64,000 nucleotides of DNA, from NCBI RefSeq assembly GCF_012913485.1, contig NZ_CP051774.1, positions 930,001 through 994,000 of the forward strand, given 5' to 3'. The notes under the pieces are model-generated. The model did not search any database. It had not been told where the DNA came from and worked only from the letters and a program-made list of their open reading frames with translations. The number at the start of each line of letters is the position of its first letter. The first letter of the stretch is position 1. The position numbers were made by a program, and so were the translations under genes. The stretch comes from Luteolibacter luteus (lineage in GTDB: Bacteria > Verrucomicrobiota > Verrucomicrobiia > Verrucomicrobiales > Akkermansiaceae). Positions 23,966 through 33,953 of the stretch are shown here, one piece after another.

Positions 23966-26900
23966 TCACTTGGTTCGCACCACGACGAGTGACTGGCCCG
24001 CTCGCACGCTCGCGCCTTCCGCGACCAGCACTTCCACCACCTCCAAATGATCGTCGGCATCGAGTGGCACTTCCATCTTCATCGCCTCCAGAATCATCGC
24101 CGTGGCGGAAGCGTGAAGCAGATCGCCTGCCTGGACGTGGATCTTCCAGACGCTACCGGTCACCGGGCTATCCAAGGTCACACACCCATCCGGAATGGTG
24201 AATTCACTCTCCCCCGCTACCTCTTCCGCAGGAGAATCCATTGAGAGCCCTGCCTCCTCCCAGCGCTTCCGCTCAGCCTCGAAGGCCTCTCGCTGCACGC
24301 TGCGGAACCCCTCGATCTCCCCGGCATGCTCTTCGAGGAAGGCCTCGTAGTCCGCAAACCGGAACACGGTCTCCTCGATCTCCAGCTTGTGCCGGCCACG
24401 CGGCACCTCCTCACGGAGGCGCAGGAGTTCCTCCGCACTCACGGGATAAAAGCGGAGCTGATCGAAGAAGCGCAGCAGCCACGGATTCTGGAAATCCTCT
24501 GTTCTGCGCCAACGGTTCCACACCGGGATCGTACGGCCTGTGAATTGATAGCCGCCAGGCCCTTCCATGCCGTAGATGCAGAGATAAGCCCCGCCGATTC
24601 CCACGGCATTCTCCGGCGTCCAGGTCCGCGCGGGATTGTATTTCGTGGTCACCAGGCGATGCCTTGGATCCAGAGGCGTGGCCACGGGAGCGCCGAGATA
24701 CACATCACCCAATCCCATCACCAGATAGGAGGCATCGAAGAAAATGCGATACACCTCGTCGATGGAATCGAGGCCGTTGATGCGGCGGATGAATTCCAGG
24801 TTGCTCGGGCACCACGGGGCATCCGGCCGCACGCTTTGCATGTAGCGTTGGATCGCCTCCCGCGTGCTCGGGTCATCCCAGCTCAGCGGCAGGTGAACCA
24901 CGCGCGCGGGGACCTCGATCTGCTCCAAGGGCGGCAGCGACAGAATACCCTCGCGAATCTTGCCCCAAAGGGCTTCACGAGAAACCTTGCCGGGATCGAA
25001 ATGCACCTGCAATGAACGGATACCCGGAGTGAGATCGATGATCCCACCGATCCCCTGCTCCTTCAGCCATTCATAAACCACGTGCACCTTGAAGCGCAGC
25101 TTCAGATCGAGATGGTGGGGTCCGAACTCGATCAGGAAATAACGATCTCCCGCCCTGCGCACGACCACTGCATCATCGCCCTCGCCGAAGGAATCAATGA
25201 AGCACGAGCCCTTCGCCATCGGAGAAGGATCGCCGAGTGTCTGCAGGCCACCTTCCAGGAAAGAGTGCACCTCCACCGCACGGCTCGCGGCCCAAGCCTC
25301 ATCGACGGGGATGAAGCGCACCTTGTCTCCCGGCCGGAGTTGTCCGAGCTTCCATAACTCCGCATCGATCACCACGACCGGACAAACGAAGCCGCCAAGG
25401 CTAGGTCCATCCGGCCCGAGAATCACGGGCATATCGCCGGTGAAATCCACCGCGCCGATCGCATAGGCATTGTCGTGGAGATTGGAGGGGTGCAAGCCAG
25501 CCTCGCCACCATCCTTCCGCGCCCATTTTGGCTTCGGACCGATCAAGCGGACACCCGTGCGGGCCGAATTGTAATGAACCTCCCAAGCCGTGGCGAAAAA
25601 GGTGTCGATATCCTCATCAAGGAAGAAATCGGGCGAACCATGCGGACCGTAGAGCACTGCGATGTTCCACTCCGAGCTCACGGGGATGCGCGGAGCCTCG
25701 GACAAGCCAACGCCTTGCTTCGTTAGGCCGATACCAAGAACATCTCCCGGAAGGAGAGCGCGCCCGAAAGGACCGCCGAACTTCCCGAGCGTGAAAGTCG
25801 AAGCGCTTCCCAGATAGTCCGGAGACTCCAGTCCACCCGTCACCGCGAGGTAGCAGCGCATACCCGGGCCTTCGATCCGGCCGATCTTCACGCTATCTCC
25901 CGCTTCGATCTTGATCGCCACATTCGTTGGGATGCTCTCGCCATTCTTAAGAACTAGCACCTGCGCTCCTGTGATCGCGATCGTGGTGGCAGCATTGAAG
26001 CGAAGCGTCGGGCCGCTCATCGTGATCTCAAGGCCTGGCATTCCCTCATCATTCCCCACCATCCGATTGGCGAGACGGAAGGAAAGCGAATCAAAGGGAC
26101 CGCAAGGCGGAACCCCTACTTCCCAAAGCCCGGTGCGTCCCGGCCAATCCTGAACGCTCGTCATGGTTCCCGCCGAAAGCACGTCGATGGTAACCGGTCG
26201 GTAATCGAAGCGGGCCATATCACGCATCGCCACCCCACCAGCCCGGAAAGCCTCCCATCGGGTCACTTGGCGCAGATAACGGAGATTCGTCTCAATCCCG
26301 TAAATCCGGGTTTCATCCAGCGCCTTACCTAACAAGGCAACAGCTTCCTCCCGTGACTTCCCATGAACCATCACCTTGCTGAGCAAGGGATCATAGAACG
26401 GGCTCACCTCGGTGCCCGCCGCGATCCAGCCGTCGCAGCGTGTCCACTCCGGAAAGGAAGCTTCCGTCAGAAGCCCGGAACTCGGACGGAAGTTGTGATT
26501 CGGATCTTCCGCATAGACCCGGGCCTGGATGGCATGCCCTTTCGGAGCGGGAGCAACTGCTGGCACCTGCCAATCCGGATCGAGCGCGAGCCGGATCATC
26601 CATTCCACCAGATCGATTCCAGTGACCAGCTCGGTGACGCCATGCTCCACCTGCAGGCGCGTGTTTACTTCCAAGAAGAAGAAGTCCTGGCGATCCGCAT
26701 CATAGATGAACTCCACCGTCCCCGCGGACCGGTAGTTCACGCTCTCGCCCAGCTTCACCGCCGCAGCGTGAAGTTCGGCGCGAACCTTCTCCGAAAGCTC
26801 CGGCGCTGGCGTTTCCTCAAAAACCTTCTGGTTCCGCCTCTGTACCGAACAGTCTCGCTCACCCAAGGCAAGCACCTGCCCTTTTCCATCGCCGAAGATC

Positions 26901-27532
26901 TGCACCTCCACGTGGCGGCCTCGCTCGATGAAGCGCTCAATGAAAACACCGCCGGAACCAAAGCTCCGTTCGCTCAAGCGCACCACGCTCTCGTATTCCC
27001 TCGCTAGCTCCTCCGCATCGCGGCACACCTTCATGCCAATCCCGCCACCACCCGCGGTGCTCTTCAGCATCACCGGATAGCCGATGTCCTCCGCGGCCTT
27101 CACCGCAGCTTCCGCGCTCTCTAGCAGATCCGTCCCGGGTACCAGCGGCACGCCCGCCGCTCCAGCCAGCCGGCGCGCCTCGTGCTTCAAGCCGAAAGCA
27201 ATGATCTGTTCCGGTGTCGGACCCAGCCACTTCGCGCCCGCATTCTCACACATTCGCGCGAAATCCGTATTCTCACTGAGTAGCCCGTAGCCTGGAAAGA
27301 CCGCCGCGGCTCCCGCGTTCTTGATCAAATCAACCAGCGATTCCTTGAGCAGGTAGCTCTCGGACACCGGCCCGGGCCCGAGGCGATGGGCCTCGTCCGC
27401 CAAATCAACGTGCGGTGCCCCGGAATCAGGATCGGAGTAAACGGCAATCGCACGAAGTCCTAGTTCATGCACGGTGCGGATCGCGCGCGCCGCGATTTCG
27501 CCGCGGTTCGCGATTAGGATGGAGCCTTTCAT
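23966..27532 (-). CDS. uca: Biotin-dependent urea/guanidine carboxylase
   Basis: The 1188-residue protein contains, in order, a biotin carboxylase domain at 1-445 ([38 protein letters not shown]), KipA- and KipI-like carboxyltransferase domains at about 465-1010, and a C-terminal biotinyl domain with EAMKME. This is the standard urea carboxylase architecture. Members linked to the two associated proteins found here are now understood to prefer guanidine, giving carboxyguanidine; that assignment rests on context because the deciding active-site residues cannot be checked here. It acts in the cytoplasm on an ATP- and bicarbonate-dependent route to allophanate. It sits 22 bases downstream of the preceding gene. 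Confidence 0.93.
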   Translation of the reverse strand: MKGSILIANRGEIAARAIRTVHELGLRAIAVYSDPDSGAPHVDLADEAHRLGPGPVSESYLLKESLVDLIKNAGAAAVFPGYGLLSENTDFARMCENAGAKWLGPTPEQIIAFGLKHEARRLAGAAGVPLVPGTDLLESAEAAVKAAEDIGYPVMLKSTAGGGGIGMKVCRDAEELAREYESVVRLSERSFGSGGVFIERFIERGRHVEVQIFGDGKGQVLALGERDCSVQRRNQKVFEETPAPELSEKVRAELHAAAVKLGESVNYRSAGTVEFIYDADRQDFFFLEVNTRLQVEHGVTELVTGIDLVEWMIRLALDPDWQVPAVAPAPKGHAIQARVYAEDPNHNFRPSSGLLTEASFPEWTRCDGWIAAGTEVSPFYDPLLSKVMVHGKSREEAVALLGKALDETRIYGIETNLRYLRQVTRWEAFRAGGVAMRDMARFDYRPVTIDVLSAGTMTSVQDWPGRTGLWEVGVPPCGPFDSLSFRLANRMVGNDEGMPGLEITMSGPTLRFNAATTIAITGAQVLVLKNGESIPTNVAIKIEAGDSVKIGRIEGPGMRCYLAVTGGLESPDYLGSASTFTLGKFGGPFGRALLPGDVLGIGLTKQGVGLSEAPRIPVSSEWNIAVLYGPHGSPDFFLDEDIDTFFATAWEVHYNSARTGVRLIGPKPKWARKDGGEAGLHPSNLHDNAYAIGAVDFTGDMPVILGPDGPSLGGFVCPVVVIDAELWKLGQLRPGDKVRFIPVDEAWAASRAVEVHSFLEGGLQTLGDPSPMAKGSCFIDSFGEGDDAVVVRRAGDRYFLIEFGPHHLDLKLRFKVHVVYEWLKEQGIGGIIDLTPGIRSLQVHFDPGKVSREALWGKIREGILSLPPLEQIEVPARVVHLPLSWDDPSTREAIQRYMQSVRPDAPWCPSNLEFIRRINGLDSIDEVYRIFFDASYLVMGLGDVYLGAPVATPLDPRHRLVTTKYNPARTWTPENAVGIGGAYLCIYGMEGPGGYQFTGRTIPVWNRWRRTEDFQNPWLLRFFDQLRFYPVSAEELLRLREEVPRGRHKLEIEETVFRFADYEAFLEEHAGEIEGFRSVQREAFEAERKRWEEAGLSMDSPAEEVAGESEFTIPDGCVTLDSPVTGSVWKIHVQAGDLLHASATAMILEAMKMEVPLDADDHLEVVEVLVAEGASVRAGQSLVVVRTK

Positions 27533-27554
27533 GGTCTTTGTTTGCGTCGATGCA

Positions 27555-28187
27555 CTAGTCCCAGATCAGCACTTCCACCGGGGTGGGATTCCAGCCGTTG
27601 CAGGGGTTGTTGAGTTGCGGGCAATTCGAGATCAGGCACACCACGTCCATCGCCGCAACCATCTCGACATAACGGCCCGGTGCGGAGATCCCATCGGCAA
27701 AAGTCAGCCCACCCTCAGGACTGACCGGCACGTTCATGAAGAAATTGATATTGCAGGCGATGTCCCGCTTCGTGAGCTCCACTTTCCACTCCTGCGCCCC
27801 TCGGATGAAGGAGTCACGGCAGGCATGCATGCACTCCTTGTCATGGGCGTAGCGCATCGTGTTGCTCTCACGCGAACAAGCCCCGCCCAGCGTGTCGTGG
27901 CGACCGCAGGTATCCGCCGTGATTTCGAGCAGGACATTGCCTTCAGTGCTCATCAGCTTCGTACCGGTGCTGAGGTAGAGCGCCTGTTGGGCCTGGATCG
28001 TACCGTCGGCCGAATAGCGATCGGTCGGATCCGCAGCGTTGTAGAAAAGCGTGTCCGCCGCCTGATTTCCCTCCAGATCGTGGATGCGGAAGGTCTGGCC
28101 GCGCTTGATCTCATGCACCCACCAGTCCCCGGCCGGGATGACGTGGCGATGGGTCGCATCTGCCGGATTCATTGTGCTCTCGGTCAT
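27555..28187 (-). CDS. Urea-carboxylase-associated protein (carboxyguanidine deiminase subunit family)
   Basis: The ATG at 28187 starts 5 bases after the previous stop and gives about 210 residues. It belongs to the DUF1989 family ([36 protein letters not shown]). Characteristic Cys/His segments are [12 protein letters not shown], and [17 protein letters not shown] follows later. Paired proteins of this family beside urea carboxylase (UAAP1/UAAP2) have been described as carboxyguanidine deiminase subunits (CgdA/CgdB), which turn carboxyguanidine into allophanate. Which subunit this is cannot be told with confidence here. Confidence 0.88.
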   Translation of the reverse strand: MTESTMNPADATHRHVIPAGDWWVHEIKRGQTFRIHDLEGNQAADTLFYNAADPTDRYSADGTIQAQQALYLSTGTKLMSTEGNVLLEITADTCGRHDTLGGACSRESNTMRYAHDKECMHACRDSFIRGAQEWKVELTKRDIACNINFFMNVPVSPEGGLTFADGISAPGRYVEMVAAMDVVCLISNCPQLNNPCNGWNPTPVEVLIWD

Positions 28188-28192
28188 GGCGG

Positions 28193-28909
28193 TTAGAAGC
28201 GCAGGGAGTGATAGGTTTCGTTGTTTTCCCAAGCCCGGACGTTCTCCGGACGGATGGCGAACGAGGGGTCATCGGTAGCCGGGTTGTCTCCTTGGAGGAC
28301 TTCCAGCTTCACAGGATGCGGATGATATACGGGATCCGGATCAAAGGGATGCTGGCAGGTATTGAGCACCACCAGCGTGTCGACCTCGAAGCGCAGCTCC
28401 ACGATGTCGCCCGCCTTGGAGTTCCCTGAAACGAAGGACAGCTTCCCCGCTTCATCCGCCACCACCTTGCTGAACCAGTTCAAATTCGGCACCAGATCCT
28501 TCTTCCCGAGACCCCACTTCGCCAATTCGATCAGGAAGCAGTCCCGCCCGTTGCGATACCACTCGTTGCGGGCTTCTTGGTAGTTGTGCTCGCCATACTT
28601 TGCCAGCACCCGCGCCGCATCGGAATGCCCGCACACCGTATCATGCCAGCCGCAATCATCGCGGACGATCGAGGCGAGCAGCCGCCCCATGTCCGAATGC
28701 AGGCAATAGGGGGCGCGCAGGTAGAAGATATGCTGTCCCTTCAGGGTGTCCGGCATGTTGTAGCGTTCATGGCGCTCCAGCGCATTGTAGAGGAGCATCC
28801 CCACGTTCGCCCCACCTTCGAGATCGGTCAGACGGAGACGCTTGCCGCGGGAAATGATGCCGGACCACATGCCGGCGCCGCTGAGGGTTCGTTCAAGGAT
28901 CGGCTTCAT
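28193..28909 (-). CDS. Urea-carboxylase-associated protein, second subunit
   Basis: The 238-residue DUF1989 protein is a paralogue of the next gene: [25 protein letters not shown] aligns with its counterpart, and [13 protein letters not shown] replaces the CGRHDTLGG segment. The conserved Cys/His residues suggest a shared metal site. It probably forms a heteromer with its neighbour as carboxyguanidine deiminase. It is 1 base downstream of the regulator gene stop, so all five genes from the regulator to the hydrolase look like one operon. Confidence 0.88.
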   Translation of the reverse strand: MKPILERTLSGAGMWSGIISRGKRLRLTDLEGGANVGMLLYNALERHERYNMPDTLKGQHIFYLRAPYCLHSDMGRLLASIVRDDCGWHDTVCGHSDAARVLAKYGEHNYQEARNEWYRNGRDCFLIELAKWGLGKKDLVPNLNWFSKVVADEAGKLSFVSGNSKAGDIVELRFEVDTLVVLNTCQHPFDPDPVYHPHPVKLEVLQGDNPATDDPSFAIRPENVRAWENNETYHSLRF

Positions 28910-28910
28910 A

Positions 28911-29375
28911 TCATCGGTTCATGCCATTGGCCTTCGCATGCAGCGGCGGCATCAGGTGCGGAGTCAGTGTAAGGTTGGCCGTCTTCACCCCCTTGCAGGT
29001 CACCAGCTTGTTGGCGATCTCACGCAGCGTGCGCGCCGGACCCTGCATCAGGATCACCTCCAGCACGTGCTCGTCTTCCAGAAGGACATGCTGGGAAGAA
29101 ATCACCTCCGCCACATGCTCGCGAAAGATTCGGGATAGATCCCGCAGCAGTGCGCTCTTCGACTCGTCGTAGACCAGCGTCAGGGTCCCCGCCATGATCT
29201 CCGTGCCGATCTTTCCCAAATGCTGTGCCGCGTGCTGATGAATCATTTCCGCCACGGCTTGGGAGCGACTATCAAAGCCACGCGCGGACACCAGCCGCTC
29301 GAAGGCTTGAAAGGTCTCCTCAGGCATCGAGACGGTGATCCGTCTCAAGCCATCGGCAGAAGGGTCGTTGGACAT
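28911..29375 (-). CDS. NikR-like ribbon-helix-helix regulator with altered metal site
   Basis: The 154-residue protein has a CopG/NikR ribbon-helix-helix ([35 protein letters not shown]) and an ACT-like C-terminal domain. From YDESK onward it aligns without gaps to E. coli NikR (sequence recalled from memory). Of the nickel ligands there, the H87 position is kept as His, while H89 is Leu, C95 is Val and H76 is Arg. It should therefore not bind nickel in the usual square-planar way. It heads the carboxylase operon, and a NikR-type operator lies 30 bases upstream. It probably controls guanidine/urea use in response to another signal. Confidence 0.85.
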   Translation of the reverse strand: MSNDPSADGLRRITVSMPEETFQAFERLVSARGFDSRSQAVAEMIHQHAAQHLGKIGTEIMAGTLTLVYDESKSALLRDLSRIFREHVAEVISSQHVLLEDEHVLEVILMQGPARTLREIANKLVTCKGVKTANLTLTPHLMPPLHAKANGMNR

Positions 29376-29404
29376 GCCCCTCCGGGAAGCAGCCGCAATG
29401 CCTG

Positions 29405-29432
29405 ATATGAAGTTTTTTTCATTTCTTCATAC
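29405..29432. promoter_or_regulatory. NikR-type operator upstream of the regulator/carboxylase operon
   Basis: ATATGA-N16-TCATAC matches the E. coli NikR operator GTATGA-N16-TCATAC at 11 of 12 positions with exactly the right spacing. It is centred about 43 bases upstream of the NikR-like start, suggesting autoregulation. Confidence 0.75.
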
Positions 29433-29449
29433 CGAATGACCTGATACCC

Positions 29450-29839
29450 TCACCCCGTGTAGCGCGCATGCCGGGGCAGCGTGTCCGCCACCTCGAACCA
29501 CGAAAGCCGGTCCTCCACCCAGGTATGATCATGCGGGGGCATCAGCCCCGGATCGTCCAAGCTGCAAGTGGTCACTTCATACTCCGAGGGAAAGGACGGA
29601 TCGAAGAAGCTCAAGGGCGAACCGCACTCCGGGCAGAAGGTTCGCTCCCTACCCGCAAACTTCAGAAGCTTCGGCTCGCCATGGCTCCAGCGCAGCGTCC
29701 CTGCCGGGAAAAAGGTCCACGCGACCACCGGCGCACCGCTCGCTTTCCGGCAGTCCTCGCAATGACAATAGGACGTGAAGCGCGGTTCCGCCCCGATCTC
29801 GTAGCGCGTGGCTCCGCAAAGGCATCCTCCCTTGATCAT
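29450..29839 (-). CDS. GFA (CENP-V/GFA) family zinc protein
   Basis: The 129-residue protein has the family's metal-binding cysteines: CLCGATRYEI at residues 6-15, YCHCEDCRKASGAP at about 29-42 and FCPECGSPL near 80. The family is named after a glutathione-dependent formaldehyde-activating enzyme, but most members have no proven activity. It lies between the transporter operon and the regulator on the same strand, 47 bases after the ATPase stop, and may be read through from the transporter genes. A link to guanidine use is unproven. Confidence 0.85.
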   Translation of the reverse strand: MIKGGCLCGATRYEIGAEPRFTSYCHCEDCRKASGAPVVAWTFFPAGTLRWSHGEPKLLKFAGRERTFCPECGSPLSFFDPSFPSEYEVTTCSLDDPGLMPPHDHTWVEDRLSWFEVADTLPRHARYTG

Positions 29840-29886
29840 GCATGAAACCTAGCGGCGAAGCCCTCGCGGGCAAGTAGCTGTAATTA

Positions 29887-30780
29887 TCAGATCACATCCG
29901 GGTCCGAAACCGCGAGCCGCATCACCGGCGTATCCTTCTGTTCCTGTCCGGGCGGATGCATCATGTGGTCGATGTGCTTGCGGGTGGCGACAAAGGTGGG
30001 CTCGAAGATCTGCGCCTCCGAACGAGGGCGCGGCACCGGCACTTCCACCACCTCCCGCACCCTGCCGGGATTCGCATCCAGCACCAGAATGCGATCGGAA
30101 AGGAAAACCGCCTCGTCCAGATCATGGGTGATGAAGACAATCGTGATGTCCACGTTCTTCCAGATCTCCAACAGATAAGACTGCATCTTGCAGCGGGTCT
30201 GCGCGTCGAGCGCGCCGAAGGGCTCGTCCATGAAGAGCACGCGCGGTTGATTCGCCAACGCCCGGGCAATCGCCACGCGCTGCTTCATCCCGCCGGACAA
30301 CTGGTGGGGATAGGCATTCTCGAATTTCGAAAGTCCCACGAGATCGATCCACTCGCGCGCCTCCCGCTCCGCGATAAAACCGGACTTCCCGGCCATCCTC
30401 GGCCCGAACATCACGTTCTCCTTCACCGACATCCACGGGAAGAGCGTGTAGCCTTGAAACACCATCCCACGATCCGGCCCGGGGCCCGAGACCGCTTCAT
30501 CATACACGCGGACCTCACCGGAGCTCGGCGTTTCCAGACCCGCGAGGATTCGCACCAGCGTCGATTTCCCGCAACCGGAAGGCCCGATCACGCACATCAG
30601 CTCGCGCTTGTGGACAGAGAAGGAAACATTATCCAGCGCGGTCACCGTGCCACGCGGCGTCTCAAAGCGCTTGGTCAATCCTCGCACCTCCAGCGCGACC
30701 GGCCGCTGCTGCAGGCGGGAGAAGCGCGCGGCAACATCCGGAGACTGGACCCGATAGTCGGGAAGCGTAACGATGCTCAT
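29887..30780 (-). CDS. ABC transporter ATP-binding protein of the guanidine/urea locus
   Basis: The ATG at 30780 overlaps the permease stop by 4 bases (ATGA). A longer in-frame extension upstream runs into permease sequence and is not real. The 297-residue protein has Walker A GPSGCGKST, signature LSGGMKQRVAIARAL, Walker B VLFMDEPFGALD and the H-loop VFITHDLDEAV, in the style of the SsuB/TauB nitrate-sulfonate-taurine subfamily. It energises import of the substrate bound by the co-encoded binding protein, probably guanidine or urea. Confidence 0.93.
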   Translation of the reverse strand: MSIVTLPDYRVQSPDVAARFSRLQQRPVALEVRGLTKRFETPRGTVTALDNVSFSVHKRELMCVIGPSGCGKSTLVRILAGLETPSSGEVRVYDEAVSGPGPDRGMVFQGYTLFPWMSVKENVMFGPRMAGKSGFIAEREAREWIDLVGLSKFENAYPHQLSGGMKQRVAIARALANQPRVLFMDEPFGALDAQTRCKMQSYLLEIWKNVDITIVFITHDLDEAVFLSDRILVLDANPGRVREVVEVPVPRPRSEAQIFEPTFVATRKHIDHMMHPPGQEQKDTPVMRLAVSDPDVI

Positions 30781-32180
30781 GGCGTTTGATTGCGGGTAGC
30801 GGCGAGGCGCGAGGATTCCATCAATGCTGCGCGCTGGCGCAGCCCTGCACCGATTCTCCGGAAGGGCCAGGTGAAGACCTTTGCGATGCCGCGCGAAAGG
30901 GCATTCGACTTGCCGGCCCACGGGAAAAGCAGGCCATGCAGCCAGGATAGAAACTGATCGGTCACGAAGCCCGTCACCCCGATCAGGATAATCACCGGAA
31001 AGACCCGATCGAAGTTGCGGAAGCGGCCCTGCGTCTCGATGAACTCCGTGAGCCCGCTTTTGATCCCGATCAACTCGGCGATGACGAGCCAGGTCCAAGC
31101 CCAGCCCAGAAGGATGCGCAGGTCATTGTAGAGATTGGGCAAGATACCCGGGATCACCACATTGGTCAGCATTTGCCGCGGCTTCGCACCCAGCGTCTGT
31201 GCTGCCTCCAGCAACGCAGGGTCCAAGAGGCGCGTGGTCTTGGAAACCACCAGCACCATCTGGAAAACCGTACCGATGAAGACCAGTGCGATCTTCGGCG
31301 CGTCCCCTGCCAGCAGCACCGCCACCAGCAGCGTGCTGAAGGTCGGAGCAGGCATGTAACGGAAGAAATCCACGAAAGGCTCGAAGAGCTTCGAGAAGAA
31401 ATCGAAGACCCCGCAGAGAATCCCCAGAGGAATACCGATCAGACAGGACCACAGGAAGCCCATCAGGATGATGCGCAGGGATGCCTTGTAGCGCTGCATC
31501 ATCGTCAGCTCGCCCTCGGGCGCATCCGAGCTGAAATCTCGCATCCCCGTGCGCAGCACCTCATGCGGGGCAGGCAAGTAGACCGGGTTCGCAGGCTTGC
31601 CCTGCGGCAGTAGTTTCAGCAGCGACTCATCCGGCAATTGTTTGAAGACGAAGTCCGGCGACAGCGAAGAAAGCATCGCCCAGTTCTGCTTCACGATCGC
31701 CAGATTCTCTTCTGTTAGAGCAGGCTTGCCCGCCACCTTCGCGCCGGTAGCGAGATCCCTCCACACATGGTAGAGCACCACATCGTTTTGGGTATCACCG
31801 AAGGGTAGCCAGCCCTCCTCGATCGCCAGCGGCGCGAGCTGCCGCAGCAGCTTCTGGTTCTTCCGCTTCGCGCCGGTGACCGGCGTGCCTGCCTCCTTGG
31901 CAGCCATCACCGCGGCATTCTCCTCCTTCACCGCATCGACGAACTCCGGAAAGAAGCCTTTGCTCACATGATCGCCTGCCGTGAAAACCGTGGTCACCCC
32001 CTCGCGCTCCGCGGAGAGTTCGATCTTCACATCCGGATGCCAGATCCACGGCACATAGGAGACCACGCACCACGATACCAGCGGCAAGAGGAAGGAGACG
32101 ATACTCAGCGCAAAGCGACGACCCTGCGGCAGATCGCGGCGGATCACGAACCAGTCTTTCAGGAAGCCGGGGCGCGCCAT
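30777..32180 (-). CDS. ABC transporter permease with a long extracytoplasmic insert
   Basis: The 467-residue permease has one N-terminal membrane segment at about 22-45, a soluble stretch of roughly 180 residues, then the SsuC-type BPD_transp_1 domain at about 235-430. The EAA loop appears as LLEAAQTLGAKPRQMLTNVVIPGILPNLYNDL. The long loop after helix 1 (KIELSAEREGVTTVFTAGDH) is not part of the standard fold and could act at the periplasmic face. Permeases of urea carboxylase-linked transporters are of this subfamily. The gene is coupled to the ATPase by a 4-base overlap. Confidence 0.9.
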   Translation of the reverse strand: MARPGFLKDWFVIRRDLPQGRRFALSIVSFLLPLVSWCVVSYVPWIWHPDVKIELSAEREGVTTVFTAGDHVSKGFFPEFVDAVKEENAAVMAAKEAGTPVTGAKRKNQKLLRQLAPLAIEEGWLPFGDTQNDVVLYHVWRDLATGAKVAGKPALTEENLAIVKQNWAMLSSLSPDFVFKQLPDESLLKLLPQGKPANPVYLPAPHEVLRTGMRDFSSDAPEGELTMMQRYKASLRIILMGFLWSCLIGIPLGILCGVFDFFSKLFEPFVDFFRYMPAPTFSTLLVAVLLAGDAPKIALVFIGTVFQMVLVVSKTTRLLDPALLEAAQTLGAKPRQMLTNVVIPGILPNLYNDLRILLGWAWTWLVIAELIGIKSGLTEFIETQGRFRNFDRVFPVIILIGVTGFVTDQFLSWLHGLLFPWAGKSNALSRGIAKVFTWPFRRIGAGLRQRAALMESSRLAATRNQTP

Positions 32181-32205
32181 GAAGTCGATGGGTTTTTAGA
32201 AAGTG

Positions 32206-32237
32206 ATCGCGCCGGGCCGGGACCAGCCCGGCGCGAT
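32206..32237 (-). promoter_or_regulatory. Strong hairpin between binding-protein and permease genes
   Basis: An exact 12-bp GC-rich stem (ATCGCGCCGGGC and its complement, 8-base loop) lies 22 bases after the binding-protein stop and 25 bases before the permease start. There is no T-run, so it more likely protects the upstream mRNA and lowers read-through than fully ending transcription, as seen in many ABC operons. Confidence 0.7.
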
Positions 32238-32259
32238 GATGGCTGCATTCGGATGGAAA

Positions 32260-33237
32260 TTACTTCTTGAGAGCCTTGGTGAGGGAGGGGTCGAGATACT
32301 TCTCCGGATCCTGGCTCTTCTCGTAGACCTTGAACTTCAGATTGAAGGCATTCACGGACTTGGTGGAGCCATAGACGCTCGCAAGCCCCTCGCCCTTCTC
32401 CCAGCGCTTGAGCGCCTCATCGAGCGTAAGGATATAGGTGCCCTTGAAAAACGGCTCGTATTCTTCCGGGGAGATCTTCACGCGGGCAGAGAGGATCTTC
32501 AGAGCATCGTCCAAATTCTCTTCATCGCGCACGTAGTCGGCGATCTTGTACCAGACCTTCACCACCTTCGCCCAATCCTCCTTGTTCTTCTCGAGGCTCT
32601 CCGCGGAGACGTAGAGGAGATCGTAGATGATTCCGGGCGCATCGGCCGAGGTGAAGACCGGCTTGGAGCCCGGCAAGGCCTTCAGCGCTTGACCGGAGTT
32701 CGGTTGCCAAGCGCTGATTGCAGAGACCGCCTTCGAGGCGAGCACCTGCGGAGTCTCGTTGGTAGGGGTGTTCACCACCGTCACATCGTCCGCCTTCATC
32801 CCGCTCTTCTCGAGTGCGGTGAGAAAGAGCAGATGGGAGACGAATCCTTCCTCCAGACCCACCTTCTTGCCCTTCAGGTCCTTCATCGAAGAGATCCCGG
32901 GAGCCGCCACCACCATGTCGTTGCCGTTGGAGTAGTCGTTGATGAGAATACCCACCGACGGCTTGCCCGTGGCACCCGTGACCAGAGCATCGCCATTGGT
33001 CATGCACACCGCGTCCACCTTGCCGGACACATAGGCATCCATCGAAGGCACGTAGTCGAACCACTGGAACTCCACATCCACCCCCGCCTCTTTGAACCAG
33101 CCTTTTTGAACGCCGATCTCCCAAGCGATCCAGCCCGGCCAATCGGAGTAGGCGATCTTCAGAGGCTCGGCTTGGGCGATCCCGCAGAGAGCGAGCATCC
33201 CGGCAAAGGCGGATCGGAAATATGTCGGCGATTTCAT
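32260..33237 (-). CDS. Periplasmic substrate-binding protein of the guanidine/urea transporter
   Basis: The 325-residue protein has a signal peptide ([17 protein letters not shown], cleavage near residue 23) and an NMT1/TauA-like SsuA fold: [36 protein letters not shown] at the start, then [15 protein letters not shown] and [16 protein letters not shown]. This matches the binding proteins regularly found beside urea carboxylase genes. It starts the transporter operon; a NikR-type operator lies 37 bases upstream of its ATG. Confidence 0.92.
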   Translation of the reverse strand: MKSPTYFRSAFAGMLALCGIAQAEPLKIAYSDWPGWIAWEIGVQKGWFKEAGVDVEFQWFDYVPSMDAYVSGKVDAVCMTNGDALVTGATGKPSVGILINDYSNGNDMVVAAPGISSMKDLKGKKVGLEEGFVSHLLFLTALEKSGMKADDVTVVNTPTNETPQVLASKAVSAISAWQPNSGQALKALPGSKPVFTSADAPGIIYDLLYVSAESLEKNKEDWAKVVKVWYKIADYVRDEENLDDALKILSARVKISPEEYEPFFKGTYILTLDEALKRWEKGEGLASVYGSTKSVNAFNLKFKVYEKSQDPEKYLDPSLTKALKK

Positions 33238-33273
33238 CTTCGGTGTAGAACTGGGGATTGAGGAACACCCGCG

Positions 33274-33301
33274 GTATGAAACTTCCGCCGATTGTTCACA
33301 C
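33274..33301. promoter_or_regulatory. NikR-type operator upstream of the transporter operon
   Basis: GTATGA-N16-TCACAC matches the NikR operator GTATGA-N16-TCATAC at 11 of 12 positions with the exact 16-base spacing. Its presence before a second operon of the same locus strengthens the case that the NikR-like protein controls both. Confidence 0.7.
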
Positions 33302-33430
33302 CGGAATAAGCAACGCCCGTACCAAGGCCGTTTCTCTTCTTCGCTTTCTCCGACATCCCGGGGTTGGAAATCGGAGCGATTTTCACAGAGATTTCCTCAT
33401 CCTCTCACGTTTTCATGCTTTGATCCCCGC

Positions 33431-33931
33431 ATGCGGTCTCCGTCGCCCTACCCCATCCTTGATCCCGATCTCGCGCGGCGGACGCGGGCCGGGCATTGGA
33501 CGCTATTCCTCATCAATACCATCCTTTTGGTTCCCGCGGTGTTCGGCACCATGGTCTTGTGGCAGTTCGCCCGGGAGTCCAAGACGAGCCTGAGGACCTT
33601 GGTAGACTTGGAGATGCTCGTCATTTCCCTCCCCACGATCTCCGGGATCCTGGCGTGGGCTGCCCTAGGCCTTCTGCTTACCAAGCCATCCTTCCCGCGT
33701 TGGCACTTGGGAAGCTGGGCATTCGTCCTCCTTTTCGGCCTCTCGAGTATACCCGGCGGCCTCCTGATGATGGCAAATCTCGGAGAAATGCCGGTCTATC
33801 TGGGCCTCTCCGCCTTTGTGATCTGCCTCGGTGCCACCGCGTCTTGGATATCAATCCGTAACATGCGGCTCGCCTGGCATTCCCTGCGCCGCAGCCGGAA
33901 TTTGTCCGGCCCGGCACCTTCCCGCTCTTGA
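33431..33931 (+). CDS. Small four-helix membrane protein of unknown function
   Basis: The 166-residue product has about four hydrophobic segments (LFLINTILLVPAVFGTMVLW near 25-44, ISLPTISGILAWAALGLLL, SWAFVLLFGLSSIPGGLLMM, VYLGLSAFVICLGATASWIS) and a charged C-terminus. No family is recognised. It lies between the transporter operon and the GH95-N-like gene, 22 bases before the latter, possibly in one transcript with it. Confidence 0.6.
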   Translation: MRSPSPYPILDPDLARRTRAGHWTLFLINTILLVPAVFGTMVLWQFARESKTSLRTLVDLEMLVISLPTISGILAWAALGLLLTKPSFPRWHLGSWAFVLLFGLSSIPGGLLMMANLGEMPVYLGLSAFVICLGATASWISIRNMRLAWHSLRRSRNLSGPAPSRS

Positions 33932-33953
33932 ATTTCCGGCTCCGCGTGAGTTC

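Noticed and set aside
33238-33430. Possible guanidine-I (ykkC) riboswitch before the transporter operon
   Set aside because: I looked on the minus strand for its conserved core sequences and found none; the same holds for 29376-29449. An Infernal search would settle it.
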